8,009 bases of DNA from an uncultured Moraxella sp. (GCA_916720335.1 CAKAQU010000077.1:1-8009); one strand, 5' to 3'; numbered from the stretch's first letter, positions 1-7,078 are shown. A program made the numbers and translations. The notes: a model not told the origin generated them from the letters alone.

Positions 1-3000
1 AAACATCACCTTAACAGATGGTAAAATTACTGCCAAAGGCACACCTGATAATATTGAAATTCGTATTTTGACGGAGTTATCGGCAAAAGACATACCAAAT
101 GGCAAATATACTGGACGTGGAGTGATTACAGATGGCGGTATGACAATCAGTCGTTTAACTGCCAAAACTCAAGGCGGAACTCTGATTGCTGATGGAACAA
201 TGGACTGGTCGGGTGAGTATCAACTTGACGCCAATTTGTACGGTCAAAAAGTATCCATTAATGACATTCTACCACTGCAATATCGAGAATATAAAGATTA
301 TTTACCTAAAACATTCTCAGGCTCTTTGGGGGTGAAATACTTTTATTTGGATACTGCCAAAAATCAAACTCGTTGGCAGTTTAACCTTGCGCAAAAAGAC
401 GGCGAGATGGTTGATGTCAGTCTTGCCCAAAGTCAAAAAAAGCCCAATCTTCCTTGGCAAATAGATGCTAAATGGCAAAATTTGGTTCGCGAAAATTTAC
501 CTGATATTGGCAAACTTAACAGCCCATCTGGCGCGGCAGCTATTGTAGTGGGTGATGGTAATACCCAGCTGGATGTACATGCTGATATTAAAATGTTATC
601 AGTGGCACCATCGGGCGATTATCAAACCAAAATGGCAATAAAAAATAATCAACTCATTGATATATCAAGTTTTTCGTATCAGGGTGTTTTAGGTGATTTG
701 TCGGGAAAAGGGCAGATTACATTACCAAAAAAAGCATCCCCTTTATTGTGGCAGGTTGATTTAAAAACCAGCAAACTAAAACCCAATGCTTATTTTGATG
801 TGCCTAATAAAACGCCTATTGAATCTTTGTCAGGACAGTTGGTTGCTAAAGGGCAGATGAGCCAAAAAAATGGACAAACCACCCATCAAGCTACAGTCAA
901 TCACAGTGATTTAACCGCTGTTTTGACCGATAAACCCCAAGATAAGATTCATCTAATAACCCAAGGTGGTTTGATGGCGCGATTAAAAGGGGATGAGCTT
1001 TTGGTGTTTGGTGTGGATTTAACAGGCGATGTCAATCAGTCTTTGTTTTCTGAGCTGCCTAAGTCAGATTTTGCTATCAAGGCTCAAGGTAATTTATCCA
1101 ACACCCAAATTAGTAAATTTACCATCAACAATGATAATATAAAAGCATCATTGGCGGGTGATATTGCTTTTAACCAAGGTGTAACATGGAACATCAAAGC
1201 CCATTTAGATGAGGTGGATACTGCAAAATTTGCCCAAAATAACAGTAATTTAATTGCCAAAATTAATGGAGATTTGGCAACTACGGGAAGTTATTACCAA
1301 GATAAATTGCAAAATTTTTCAGTTAAATTTAATGGTCAAATTCTCAATAAATCAGTTGCTTCAGGTAATATTTCCTTGGATATGACGGGAGCGGGGGATA
1401 GATTGCAGTTTAACCATTTAAGTCATCAAAGTTCAGCAGGTCAATTTTTAGCAAAAGGTTTTACCAATTTAAATGATTTATCTTGGCAATTTGATGCCAA
1501 GATGACTAATTTTGATACGGGTAAATTTGTCAAAGGACTCGATTCGCATTTAACAGGTGGTTTTTTAACCAAAGGAAGTTGGGGCGGTAAAATTAAATCG
1601 TTTGAAGTTAAAGAGTTAGATTTATCAGGCGATTTTCGTGGTCAGCCAGTAATTGCACAGGGTGCAATATCAGCAAAAATTGATTTGCCTAATGATTTAA
1701 ACGCTTATTTTAGACGTTTAAAATCAGCTACAGCCGTACCAAAAAATACTAATGAACTTTTAAATTTGCAAAAGCAAGTTCAAATCAACACCTATCAAAC
1801 TCAACGAATTTTTAAGATGTTAAATGCTGACCATTTAACGTTAAAAATGGGTGATAGTCAGCTTTTGGTTGATGGTACGGATAAAAATTTATCAGCAACT
1901 CTTAACATACCCGATTTAAGTCAGCTTGTGTTTAATACACGTGGACAGATTAAAGGCGGTATTATTTTGGTGAATGATAACTATGCTTTGCCAACGATTT
2001 ATGTGGATTTAACCGCCAATGAAGTACGAACTGCCGATTTAATTGTGCAAAAGGTCAGCGTTTTGGGTAAGGTAGTCAATTTAGCAAATTTGCCAAGTCA
2101 ATTACGTGTTGAAGTGGATAATGTAATTGCTTTAGGTAAAGTGATTAAATATGCCAACCTGAATTTTGTAGGGACATATCAACAGCACAATTTAACTTTT
2201 GCTGCTAAAAATAACGATATAGAGACCAAAGCTCAAATTGTAGGCAGTTTTGATGAACGCAAAGGGCGTTATCAAGGCGTGATGGATGCGGCAAGTGTAC
2301 AAAGTAAATTTGGCAAACTTGCTCAGATTCAGCCTGCTGAATTTAGTTATGCTGTTAAAAATAATCAAATTGCGGTTGCTGCCCACTGTTGGCAGAGCAG
2401 TAAGGCTAAGGGTGTGCAAACAGGTTCTTTATGTCTACAAAATACTTTGCATTACTCTAATACATCAGGTGATGTTGCGCTGGTTGTCCAAAATCTAGAT
2501 ACATCGGTCATTTCAACAATTTTACCGAGTGATATTTTATGGCAGTCTACATTAAATGGTAAACTTGCTGCCAATTGGCAGGCGGGAAAATCACCCGTGG
2601 TTAATGCTGTGATTTATTCTGACAATGGCAAAGTTGGTGTGTCTAGCGATGATACGGGTTATGTTGAGATGCCATACCAACGAGTTTCTATTATTGCTCA
2701 AACTGTGCCAACGGGTCTAAAACTACGTACCGATATTCAAGGTGTGATTGGTTCAGGTTATGCGGATGTGATTGTGGATGCTTATAAACCCAATAAACCC
2801 ATTGCAGGAGCGGTCGCATTAAATAATATTAATTTAGCGGTTATCCGACCATTTTTGCCAAGCTTGCAAACGCTGAGTGGTACGGTCAATTTAGCCGGCG
2901 GTGTTGGTGGCACACTTACTAAACCATTATTTTATGGTAATGCTGATTTAAAAAATGGTCAGTTAGCAGTCGCTGGTGTGCCTGTTGTGCTGAAAGATAT

Positions 3001-4105
3001 TAATGCAGACATGGCGATTCGTGGCACCCAAGCAAGCTTAATGGGTGGTTTTATTGGTGGTGCCGGTAAAGGAAAATTAACAGGCGAAATGGATTGGCGA
3101 GGCGAGCTTCAAGCCAAATTAGCAGTAACGGGCGAGAATCTGACCGTTTCTAATCCACCACTGGTTGTGGCAAGTTTTAGCCCTGATATTGAAGTGATTG
3201 TTCGTCCTTCACAAAAATATGTTAATGTGCAAGGTGTAGTATTGGTGCCTTCAGCAACCATTCGCCCACCATCAACCAGTAGTGAAATTATTGATAAATC
3301 CGCGGATGTTTCAGTAATTGATAGACGTTTGACAGGAAATGTGGATAAAATTTTGGCTGTTTCAGCACCTTGGAGCATTAACGCCAATATTGGATTGGAT
3401 TTGGGTTCAGATGTAGCGTTTCAAGGGTTTGGAGCAAAACTTCCCTTGGCAGGTACACTGCATCTAACTCAAAGCGGTCAAGACTCCATGAAAGCAAAAG
3501 GTGTAATTCAGTTATCTGAACGCACGGTTGTTGATGGTATTGGTCAAAATATTGAACTCAAATACGCTCAAGTAAGATTTAATGGTAATATGCTCAATCC
3601 TCGTTTATCTATTGAGGGTGAAAAAGAAGTTGAAGGGGCAACAGTTGGTCTTAGAATCAAAGGCACAGCCAACAATCCTGATATCACCGTTTTTAATGAC
3701 GCAGGATTGACTGAGCAACAAGCAATGAATGCGCTGATTACAGGAAGGATTGATGAATCAAGTGACATTCAAACATCAGAACAAACGTTTCGTTCTCGTG
3801 TTACCAACAATTTGGCAGCGGCTGGACTTTCTTTGGGATTATCAGGTACACGAAATATTACCAACCAAATCGGTAACGCATTGGGTTTTGAAAGTTTAAC
3901 CGTGGACGCATCGGGCAATTCAAGTGACACAAATGTAACGGTAACAGGTTATATTACCCCTGATTTGTACTTACGATATGGCGTTGGGGTATTTAATGCT
4001 GAATCGTCTTTGTCTATGCGTTATCAGCTTACTCGTCGGGTGTATATAGAAGCGGTGATGGCAGTAGAAAATATGGTGAATGTGATTTATCAGTGGAGAT
4101 TTTAA
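1..4105 (+). CDS. tamB: Translocation/assembly module inner-membrane protein TamB, 5'-truncated by the window edge
   Basis: TamB is a large AsmA-like protein anchored in the inner membrane. It spans the periplasm as a long hydrophobic beta groove, works with the outer-membrane protein TamA, and is implicated in phospholipid delivery to the outer membrane and in assembly of some outer-membrane proteins. The reading frame is open from base 2, so the TTG at 68 is not a real start; the N-terminal anchor lies outside the window. The visible 1367 residues are mostly short alternating beta strands rich in G, N and D, as expected for the groove. Roughly the last 400 residues match the TamB C-terminal domain (DUF490): LSGTVNLAGG and GGFIGGAGKGKLTG precede it, and the protein ends with YITPDLYLRYGVGVF, RYQLTRRVYIEA and a terminal aromatic QWRF. 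The only two cysteines, at visible residues 796 and 811, may form a disulfide. A helical stretch around residues 560-605 breaks the strand pattern. tamA would be expected upstream. Confidence 0.93.
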   Translation, partial: NITLTDGKITAKGTPDNIEIRILTELSAKDIPNGKYTGRGVITDGGMTISRLTAKTQGGTLIADGTMDWSGEYQLDANLYGQKVSINDILPLQYREYKDYLPKTFSGSLGVKYFYLDTAKNQTRWQFNLAQKDGEMVDVSLAQSQKKPNLPWQIDAKWQNLVRENLPDIGKLNSPSGAAAIVVGDGNTQLDVHADIKMLSVAPSGDYQTKMAIKNNQLIDISSFSYQGVLGDLSGKGQITLPKKASPLLWQVDLKTSKLKPNAYFDVPNKTPIESLSGQLVAKGQMSQKNGQTTHQATVNHSDLTAVLTDKPQDKIHLITQGGLMARLKGDELLVFGVDLTGDVNQSLFSELPKSDFAIKAQGNLSNTQISKFTINNDNIKASLAGDIAFNQGVTWNIKAHLDEVDTAKFAQNNSNLIAKINGDLATTGSYYQDKLQNFSVKFNGQILNKSVASGNISLDMTGAGDRLQFNHLSHQSSAGQFLAKGFTNLNDLSWQFDAKMTNFDTGKFVKGLDSHLTGGFLTKGSWGGKIKSFEVKELDLSGDFRGQPVIAQGAISAKIDLPNDLNAYFRRLKSATAVPKNTNELLNLQKQVQINTYQTQRIFKMLNADHLTLKMGDSQLLVDGTDKNLSATLNIPDLSQLVFNTRGQIKGGIILVNDNYALPTIYVDLTANEVRTADLIVQKVSVLGKVVNLANLPSQLRVEVDNVIALGKVIKYANLNFVGTYQQHNLTFAAKNNDIETKAQIVGSFDERKGRYQGVMDAASVQSKFGKLAQIQPAEFSYAVKNNQIAVAAHCWQSSKAKGVQTGSLCLQNTLHYSNTSGDVALVVQNLDTSVISTILPSDILWQSTLNGKLAANWQAGKSPVVNAVIYSDNGKVGVSSDDTGYVEMPYQRVSIIAQTVPTGLKLRTDIQGVIGSGYADVIVDAYKPNKPIAGAVALNNINLAVIRPFLPSLQTLSGTVNLAGGVGGTLTKPLFYGNADLKNGQLAVAGVPVVLKDINADMAIRGTQASLMGGFIGGAGKGKLTGEMDWRGELQAKLAVTGENLTVSNPPLVVASFSPDIEVIVRPSQKYVNVQGVVLVPSATIRPPSTSSEIIDKSADVSVIDRRLTGNVDKILAVSAPWSINANIGLDLGSDVAFQGFGAKLPLAGTLHLTQSGQDSMKAKGVIQLSERTVVDGIGQNIELKYAQVRFNGNMLNPRLSIEGEKEVEGATVGLRIKGTANNPDITVFNDAGLTEQQAMNALITGRIDESSDIQTSEQTFRSRVTNNLAAAGLSLGLSGTRNITNQIGNALGFESLTVDASGNSSDTNVTVTGYITPDLYLRYGVGVFNAESSLSMRYQLTRRVYIEAVMAVENMVNVIYQWRF

Positions 4106-4122
4106 CTGCAATCAAAATACAA

Positions 4123-4150
4123 AAAAGCACCAAATATTAATGGTGCTTTT
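4123..4150. terminator. Bidirectional intrinsic terminator between tamB and hemP
   Basis: A perfect 10-bp stem (AAAAGCACCA / TGGTGCTTTT) closes an 8-nt AT loop. It lies 17 nt after the tamB stop codon and between two convergent genes. T-rich tracts follow the stem in both directions (TTTTATTT on the + strand; TTTTTTGTATTTTG on the - strand), so it can serve tamB and hemP alike. The core has only four G-C pairs, so efficiency is uncertain. Confidence 0.85.
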
Positions 4151-4214
4151 ATTTAACTTTAACTATTTATTTAACCAAGATAACCTAATTTATTCGATTT
4201 GCTTTACTAAAAGT

Positions 4215-4382
4215 TTATTTGGTTAAAATTAAACGATTATTGCGAGTAAGACGCAAGCGATATTCTTCCCCTTGATGCTCAATGCGAACTTCCTTGGTCA
4301 GTGCAAATAAGTTTTGTGAGTGCAATGTTGGTAAACGATTAGCTTCACGGTTGCTAAAATAACGAGCAATGGTCATAGTCAT
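4215..4382 (-). CDS. hemP: Hemin uptake protein HemP family, 55 aa
   Basis: This small cytosolic protein belongs to the HemP family, usually found with haem or siderophore uptake genes and induced by low iron. In some bacteria HemP/HmuP acts as a positive regulator of haem receptor genes. The C-terminal half carries the family signature: a short SQNLF-type lead-in, then VRIEHQGEEYRLRLTRNN and RLILTK at the very end. The ATG at 4382 is chosen because AGAAGGA sits 8 nt upstream. A longer version starting from a TTG at 4424 (69 aa) has no such site, and its extra residues do not look like the family. A second ATG two codons in (4376) is possible. The gene stands alone: it converges on tamB and diverges from the Nudix gene, with no TonB receptor or ABC transporter gene in the window. 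A Fur-box-like site lies upstream, so iron repression is likely. Confidence 0.88.
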   Translation of the reverse strand: MTMTIARYFSNREANRLPTLHSQNLFALTKEVRIEHQGEEYRLRLTRNNRLILTK

Positions 4383-4390
4383 GGCGATTT

Positions 4391-4397
4391 TCCTTCT
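4391..4397 (-). promoter_or_regulatory. Ribosome binding site that sets the hemP start
   Basis: AGAAGGA on the - strand lies 8 nt before the ATG at 4382. It is the best Shine-Dalgarno match in the hemP leader and rules in favour of the 55-aa protein over the longer TTG-initiated frame. Confidence 0.75.
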
Positions 4398-4458
4398 ATG
4401 GGTGGGTGTTGGGTTTTTTCCCAAGCCACTTTGGCTTAAACTTTGAACTGAATGACAA

Positions 4459-4480
4459 ATTTTTATTTATAAATAAAAAT
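4459..4480. repeat. Perfect 22-bp AT-only palindrome beside the Fur box
   Basis: The two 11-bp arms (ATTTTTATTTA / TAAATAAAAAT) meet with no spacer. The sequence overlaps the left edge of the Fur-like box by six bases and lies in the hemP promoter/leader region. It could be an operator for a dimeric regulator, part of an extended Fur array, or a chance product of AT-rich DNA. A second pair, ACAAAT (4455-4460) and ATTTGT (4488-4493), flanks the area in inverted orientation. Confidence 0.6.
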
Positions 4481-4493
4481 AATTATCATTTGT
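4475..4493. promoter_or_regulatory. Putative Fur box controlling hemP
   Basis: The 19 bases match the classical Fur consensus (GATAATGATTATCATTATC) at 13 positions by eye, including the unbroken run ATTATCATT at 4482-4490. The site overlaps the predicted -10 of hemP, which fits repression by Fur with iron. It is also just upstream of a TATAAT on the + strand, so it could influence the Nudix gene as well. Confidence 0.6.
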
Positions 4494-4507
4494 GTTTATA
4501 ATAACAA
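4480..4507 (-). promoter_or_regulatory. Candidate sigma70 promoter of hemP
   Basis: On the - strand TTGTTA (4507-4502) and TAATTA (4485-4480) are separated by 16 nt. Transcription would start near 4473 and give a leader of about 90 nt. The -10 is imperfect and the region is very AT-rich, so this is a suggestion. The overlap with the Fur-like box supports it. Confidence 0.35.
4497..4502 (+). promoter_or_regulatory. Candidate -10 element for the Nudix gene
   Basis: A perfect TATAAT occurs on the + strand about 80 nt before the predicted Nudix ATG. No clear -35 lies 16-18 nt upstream; the corresponding bases fall in the Fur-box/palindrome region. A second weak candidate is TATAAA at 4534-4539. 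In such AT-rich DNA this hexamer alone is weak evidence. Confidence 0.25.
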
Positions 4508-4580
4508 ATTTTTTTAAGATTGTAAACATTAATTATAAAAATTGAAAAAATTTATCATCTTTAAGATAAACGGTATATTT

Positions 4581-5603
4581 ATGACGATAAACGGTAAAAA
4601 AACAGTCCAAGTTGCCATTGCAGTTCTGGTTTTTGGTGAACAATTATTGTTAGCAACTCGAAAAAGTGGTCAGCATCAAGGTGGAAAATTGGAATTTATT
4701 GGCGGCAAAATTGAACCAAATGAAACACCTGTTCAAGCTTTGATGCGTGAAGTATCTGAAGAGATTGGTTTAGAACTTACCAAAAATTCGATGATTAAAT
4801 TGGGGAGAATTTATCACGACTATCCAGAATTATCCGTATGTTTACATGTGTTTTATATAAATTTAGATAAAAATTTGTATAAAAGATATCGTCATTGCGT
4901 CTTAGGAAAGGAAAATCAACCAATTGGTTTTTATAAAAAATCTTGGGCAATTGCCAACTTGGATAAATTTCCATCTGCTAATGGGCGTATTTTGCAGTGG
5001 CTTAGCTTGCCAGATGCTATTATTATTAGTTTGCCCTTAAGTGATTTTGTCAATGAACAGCAGTGGTTATTATTTTACTGTGAAAAATTACCTAAAAATG
5101 CGTTATTTTACCCACGCTTACAAGCTGATAATAAAAAAGCCATCAAAATTGTGCAAAATTTATTAAAAATTCGTTCAGATTTGAGAGTTGTTCTGCCAAT
5201 AGAACTTTACAAAAATAAAATCTTTGAAAAGCAGTGCCAAAAAAAGCAAATTTTTGCCTTAAAATTAAACCAAAACCAATTGATGAATTTTTTATCAGAT
5301 AAAACTTTATCCACTAATTTGCCGACAAATCTACCTTGGCTGGCAAGCTGTCATGATTTAGGCAGTATTGAAAAAGCTAATGAGGTTGCTAAAAATTACC
5401 CACTTATCGGAATATTTGTTTCACCTGTTAAACCCACTCAAACCCATCTTGAAAGTCAAGCGCTTGGATTATCAGCTTTTGGCGAGCTTACAAAATATGC
5501 AGATATGCCAGTGATTGCTTTGGGTGGTTTAAAAATGAATGATTTAACAAAAATTCGCCAACACGGTGGTTTTTGCGTCAGTGGCATTCGTAATTTTATT
5601 TAG
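4581..5603 (+). CDS. Nudix hydrolase (MutT-like) fused to a ThiE/TenI-like C-terminal domain, 340 aa
   Basis: The N-terminal half (about residues 1-145) is a MutT-type Nudix hydrolase, probably cleaning oxidised nucleotides such as 8-oxo-dGTP from the pool. A complete Nudix box (GX5EX7REVXEEXGL) occupies residues 42-64 and supplies the metal-binding glutamates. SANGRIL at 132-138 resembles the PAANRPI motif that ends this domain in related fusions. The C-terminal half resembles a thiamine-phosphate synthase/TenI barrel: ASCHD (255-259), SPVKPT (281-286), ALGGL (313-317) and a final SGIRNF. This two-domain layout is known in many gamma- and betaproteobacteria, but the barrel lacks clear ThiE substrate-binding residues and probably does not make thiamine phosphate. 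The ATG at 4581 is chosen over an in-frame TTG at 4542, which has no ribosome binding site and would add 13 residues unlike the family; the ATG itself has only a weak one. The gene is divergent from hemP, and no clear terminator follows it. Confidence 0.87.
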   Translation: MTINGKKTVQVAIAVLVFGEQLLLATRKSGQHQGGKLEFIGGKIEPNETPVQALMREVSEEIGLELTKNSMIKLGRIYHDYPELSVCLHVFYINLDKNLYKRYRHCVLGKENQPIGFYKKSWAIANLDKFPSANGRILQWLSLPDAIIISLPLSDFVNEQQWLLFYCEKLPKNALFYPRLQADNKKAIKIVQNLLKIRSDLRVVLPIELYKNKIFEKQCQKKQIFALKLNQNQLMNFLSDKTLSTNLPTNLPWLASCHDLGSIEKANEVAKNYPLIGIFVSPVKPTQTHLESQALGLSAFGELTKYADMPVIALGGLKMNDLTKIRQHGGFCVSGIRNFI

Positions 5604-5646
5604 ATATTTTTAAAAAAAATACCCCCATTTTTACCAATAATTGTGA

Positions 5647-5675
5647 TTGTCAAAGCCCGATTTTTGTTTTAAAAT
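5647..5675 (+). promoter_or_regulatory. Predicted sigma70 promoter of gap
   Basis: TTGTCA (5647-5652) and TAAAAT (5670-5675) are separated by the ideal 17 nt. Transcription would begin near 5682, giving a leader of about 33 nt before the gap ATG. The strong AGGAG at 5703-5707 follows. This suggests gap is transcribed independently of the Nudix gene, although no strong terminator separates the two. Confidence 0.6.
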
Positions 5676-5714
5676 CAAAAAAATTTATTCATATTTATCA
5701 TCAGGAGTATATAG

Positions 5715-7064
5715 ATGAGCGCCATTTATCAAGATTATCTAAATTCACGTAAAGCCGACGAAAATTTAGCGCTTGAACTGCTTGCTAAACTTGCCAAACT
5801 TGCAAGTAATGAAGTAAAACTGTCATTTTTTGGTGATGTGGTTACTTTTGATGTGGCGGATATTTTAGCCAAACATACCAAAGCTGGCGTAAAGGTTGCT
5901 GATTCATTAGCTTTAGTGGATGCTTTGGTTGCCAAAGATTTGGCAAATGTAGCAGTTGATTTGGGTCAAGCGGTTAAGAGTTCACAAACAGCCAATGATT
6001 TTACCAGTGGCATAGAAACTCCAGCAACGGATGTAGTTTTGTATGGTTTTGGACGTATTGGACGTATTTTGGCGCGTCTATTGATGAGTCGTCCTGCCAG
6101 CGATAAAGGTTTGCAGTTGCGAGCAATTGTTGTACGTCCTTCTGATGATGGCGATTTGGCAAAACGAGCCAGTCTTCTTGAACGCGATAGTGTGCATGGC
6201 TGGTTTGATGGTAGTGTGCAGGTAGATTCTGATAATAATGGCATCGTTGTTAATGGTCGTTTTATCCAAGTAATTTATGCATTTGACCCAAGCGAAGTGG
6301 ATTACACAGCTTATGGCATTGACAATGCCATTGTGATTGATAACACTGGTAAATGGAAAGATGAAGCAGGTTTGGGTAAGCATCTACAATCTAAAGGTGT
6401 AAAAAAAGTGCTACTGACTGCTCCTGCTAAAGGTGATATCAAGAATGTGGTTTATGGAGTTAACCATGATACCATTGGTAGCGACACCATCGTCTCAGCA
6501 GCCAGCTGTACCACCAATGCCATCACACCAACTTTGAAAGTTTTAAATGATGAATATGGTATTATCAATGGTCATATGGAAACAGTTCATGCCTTTACCA
6601 ATGACCAAAACTTGGTGGATAATCATCATAAGTCTGATAGACGTGGTCGCGCTGCGCCTTTGAATATGGTAATGACTAGCACCGGAGCGGCATCTGCAGT
6701 TGGTAAAGCATTGCCGGAATTAAAAGGTAAATTGACAGGCAATGCCATTCGTGTACCTACTCCAAATGTCAGTTTGGCGATTTTAAATCTGAATTTTGAA
6801 AAAGAAGTGGGTTCAGCAGATGCGCTCAATGTCTTTATTAAAGCGCAGTCACAAAGCCTAACTTGGCAAGAGCAAATCGATTATTCTGATTCACCAGAGG
6901 CGGTATCAACGGATTTCGTTGGCAGTCAAAAGGTAGCAATTTTTGATGCGAAGGCTACCATTGCTAACGATAAACGAGCCACTCTTTATGTTTGGTATGA
7001 CAATGAAATGGGTTATAGCACTCAGGTTATTCGTGTTGCTGAGGTAATGGCAAATAACGCTTAG
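5715..7064 (+). CDS. gap: Glyceraldehyde-3-phosphate dehydrogenase, long N-terminally extended type, 449 aa
   Basis: This enzyme interconverts glyceraldehyde-3-phosphate and 1,3-bisphosphoglycerate with NAD(P) in the cytoplasm. The catalytic domain begins near residue 105: Rossmann motif GFGRIGR (111-117), DSVHG (158-162), the active-site SAASCTTN with Cys265, the catalytic His292 in VHAFTNDQ, RRGRAAP (309-315) and WYDNEMGYS (427-435). About 105 residues of mainly helical, Ala/Leu/Lys-rich sequence precede it. Ordinary GAPDHs (about 330-340 aa) lack this part, but the long GAPDHs of Pseudomonas and Acinetobacter have a comparable extension. After the second Rossmann strand the sequence reads RAIVVRPSDDGD instead of the usual ND motif that favours NAD, so cofactor preference is uncertain and NADP use is possible. 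In Moraxellaceae the main role is probably gluconeogenic or amphibolic. AGGAG lies 7 nt before the ATG. The gene is followed after 14 nt by the SH3b gene. Confidence 0.95.
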   Translation: MSAIYQDYLNSRKADENLALELLAKLAKLASNEVKLSFFGDVVTFDVADILAKHTKAGVKVADSLALVDALVAKDLANVAVDLGQAVKSSQTANDFTSGIETPATDVVLYGFGRIGRILARLLMSRPASDKGLQLRAIVVRPSDDGDLAKRASLLERDSVHGWFDGSVQVDSDNNGIVVNGRFIQVIYAFDPSEVDYTAYGIDNAIVIDNTGKWKDEAGLGKHLQSKGVKKVLLTAPAKGDIKNVVYGVNHDTIGSDTIVSAASCTTNAITPTLKVLNDEYGIINGHMETVHAFTNDQNLVDNHHKSDRRGRAAPLNMVMTSTGAASAVGKALPELKGKLTGNAIRVPTPNVSLAILNLNFEKEVGSADALNVFIKAQSQSLTWQEQIDYSDSPEAVSTDFVGSQKVAIFDAKATIANDKRATLYVWYDNEMGYSTQVIRVAEVMANNA

Positions 7065-7078
7065 TATAGGGGGATTTT

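Larger units (their letters stand above)
4383..4580. other. Divergent intergenic region between hemP and the Nudix gene
   Basis: These 198 bases are very AT-rich and carry all regulatory candidates for both genes: the hemP ribosome binding site, the 22-bp palindrome, the Fur-like box, the hemP promoter candidate and a TATAAT facing the Nudix gene. The hemP leader also contains two small, partly exclusive hairpins: AAGCCA-AAG-TGGCTT at 4423-4437 and TTGGG-N6-CCCAA at 4409-4424. They are followed by a C-rich stretch just before the ribosome binding site. No further gene is seen. Confidence 0.6.

Noticed and set aside
68..70. TTG at 68 as the start of the tamB frame
   Set aside because: The frame is open from base 2 with TamB-like sequence upstream, so the gene simply continues beyond the left window edge.
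2192..2419. Open frame on the - strand inside tamB (and others at 3109-3387 and 3568-3768)
   Set aside because: They lie fully inside a clearly coding TamB frame, show no recognisable motif, and have no convincing ribosome binding site.
4401..4413. G-rich stretch GGGTGGGTGTTGGG-like resembling a G-quadruplex
   Set aside because: Only three G-tracts are present on the + strand, so an intramolecular quadruplex is not complete.
5642..5652. TGTGA half-site resembling a CRP/Vfr operator at the gap promoter
   Set aside because: The matching TCACA half is missing, so a single five-base match is not meaningful.
5659..5676. GATTTT-TGTTTT-AAAATC hairpin after the Nudix gene as a terminator
   Set aside because: The 6-bp stem has one G-C pair and it overlaps the predicted gap promoter -10; it is too weak to call.
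5966..6383. Overlapping - strand open frames within gap
   Set aside because: Both are shadows of the GAPDH coding frame, which has all its family motifs; the predicted proteins look like low-complexity back-translations.
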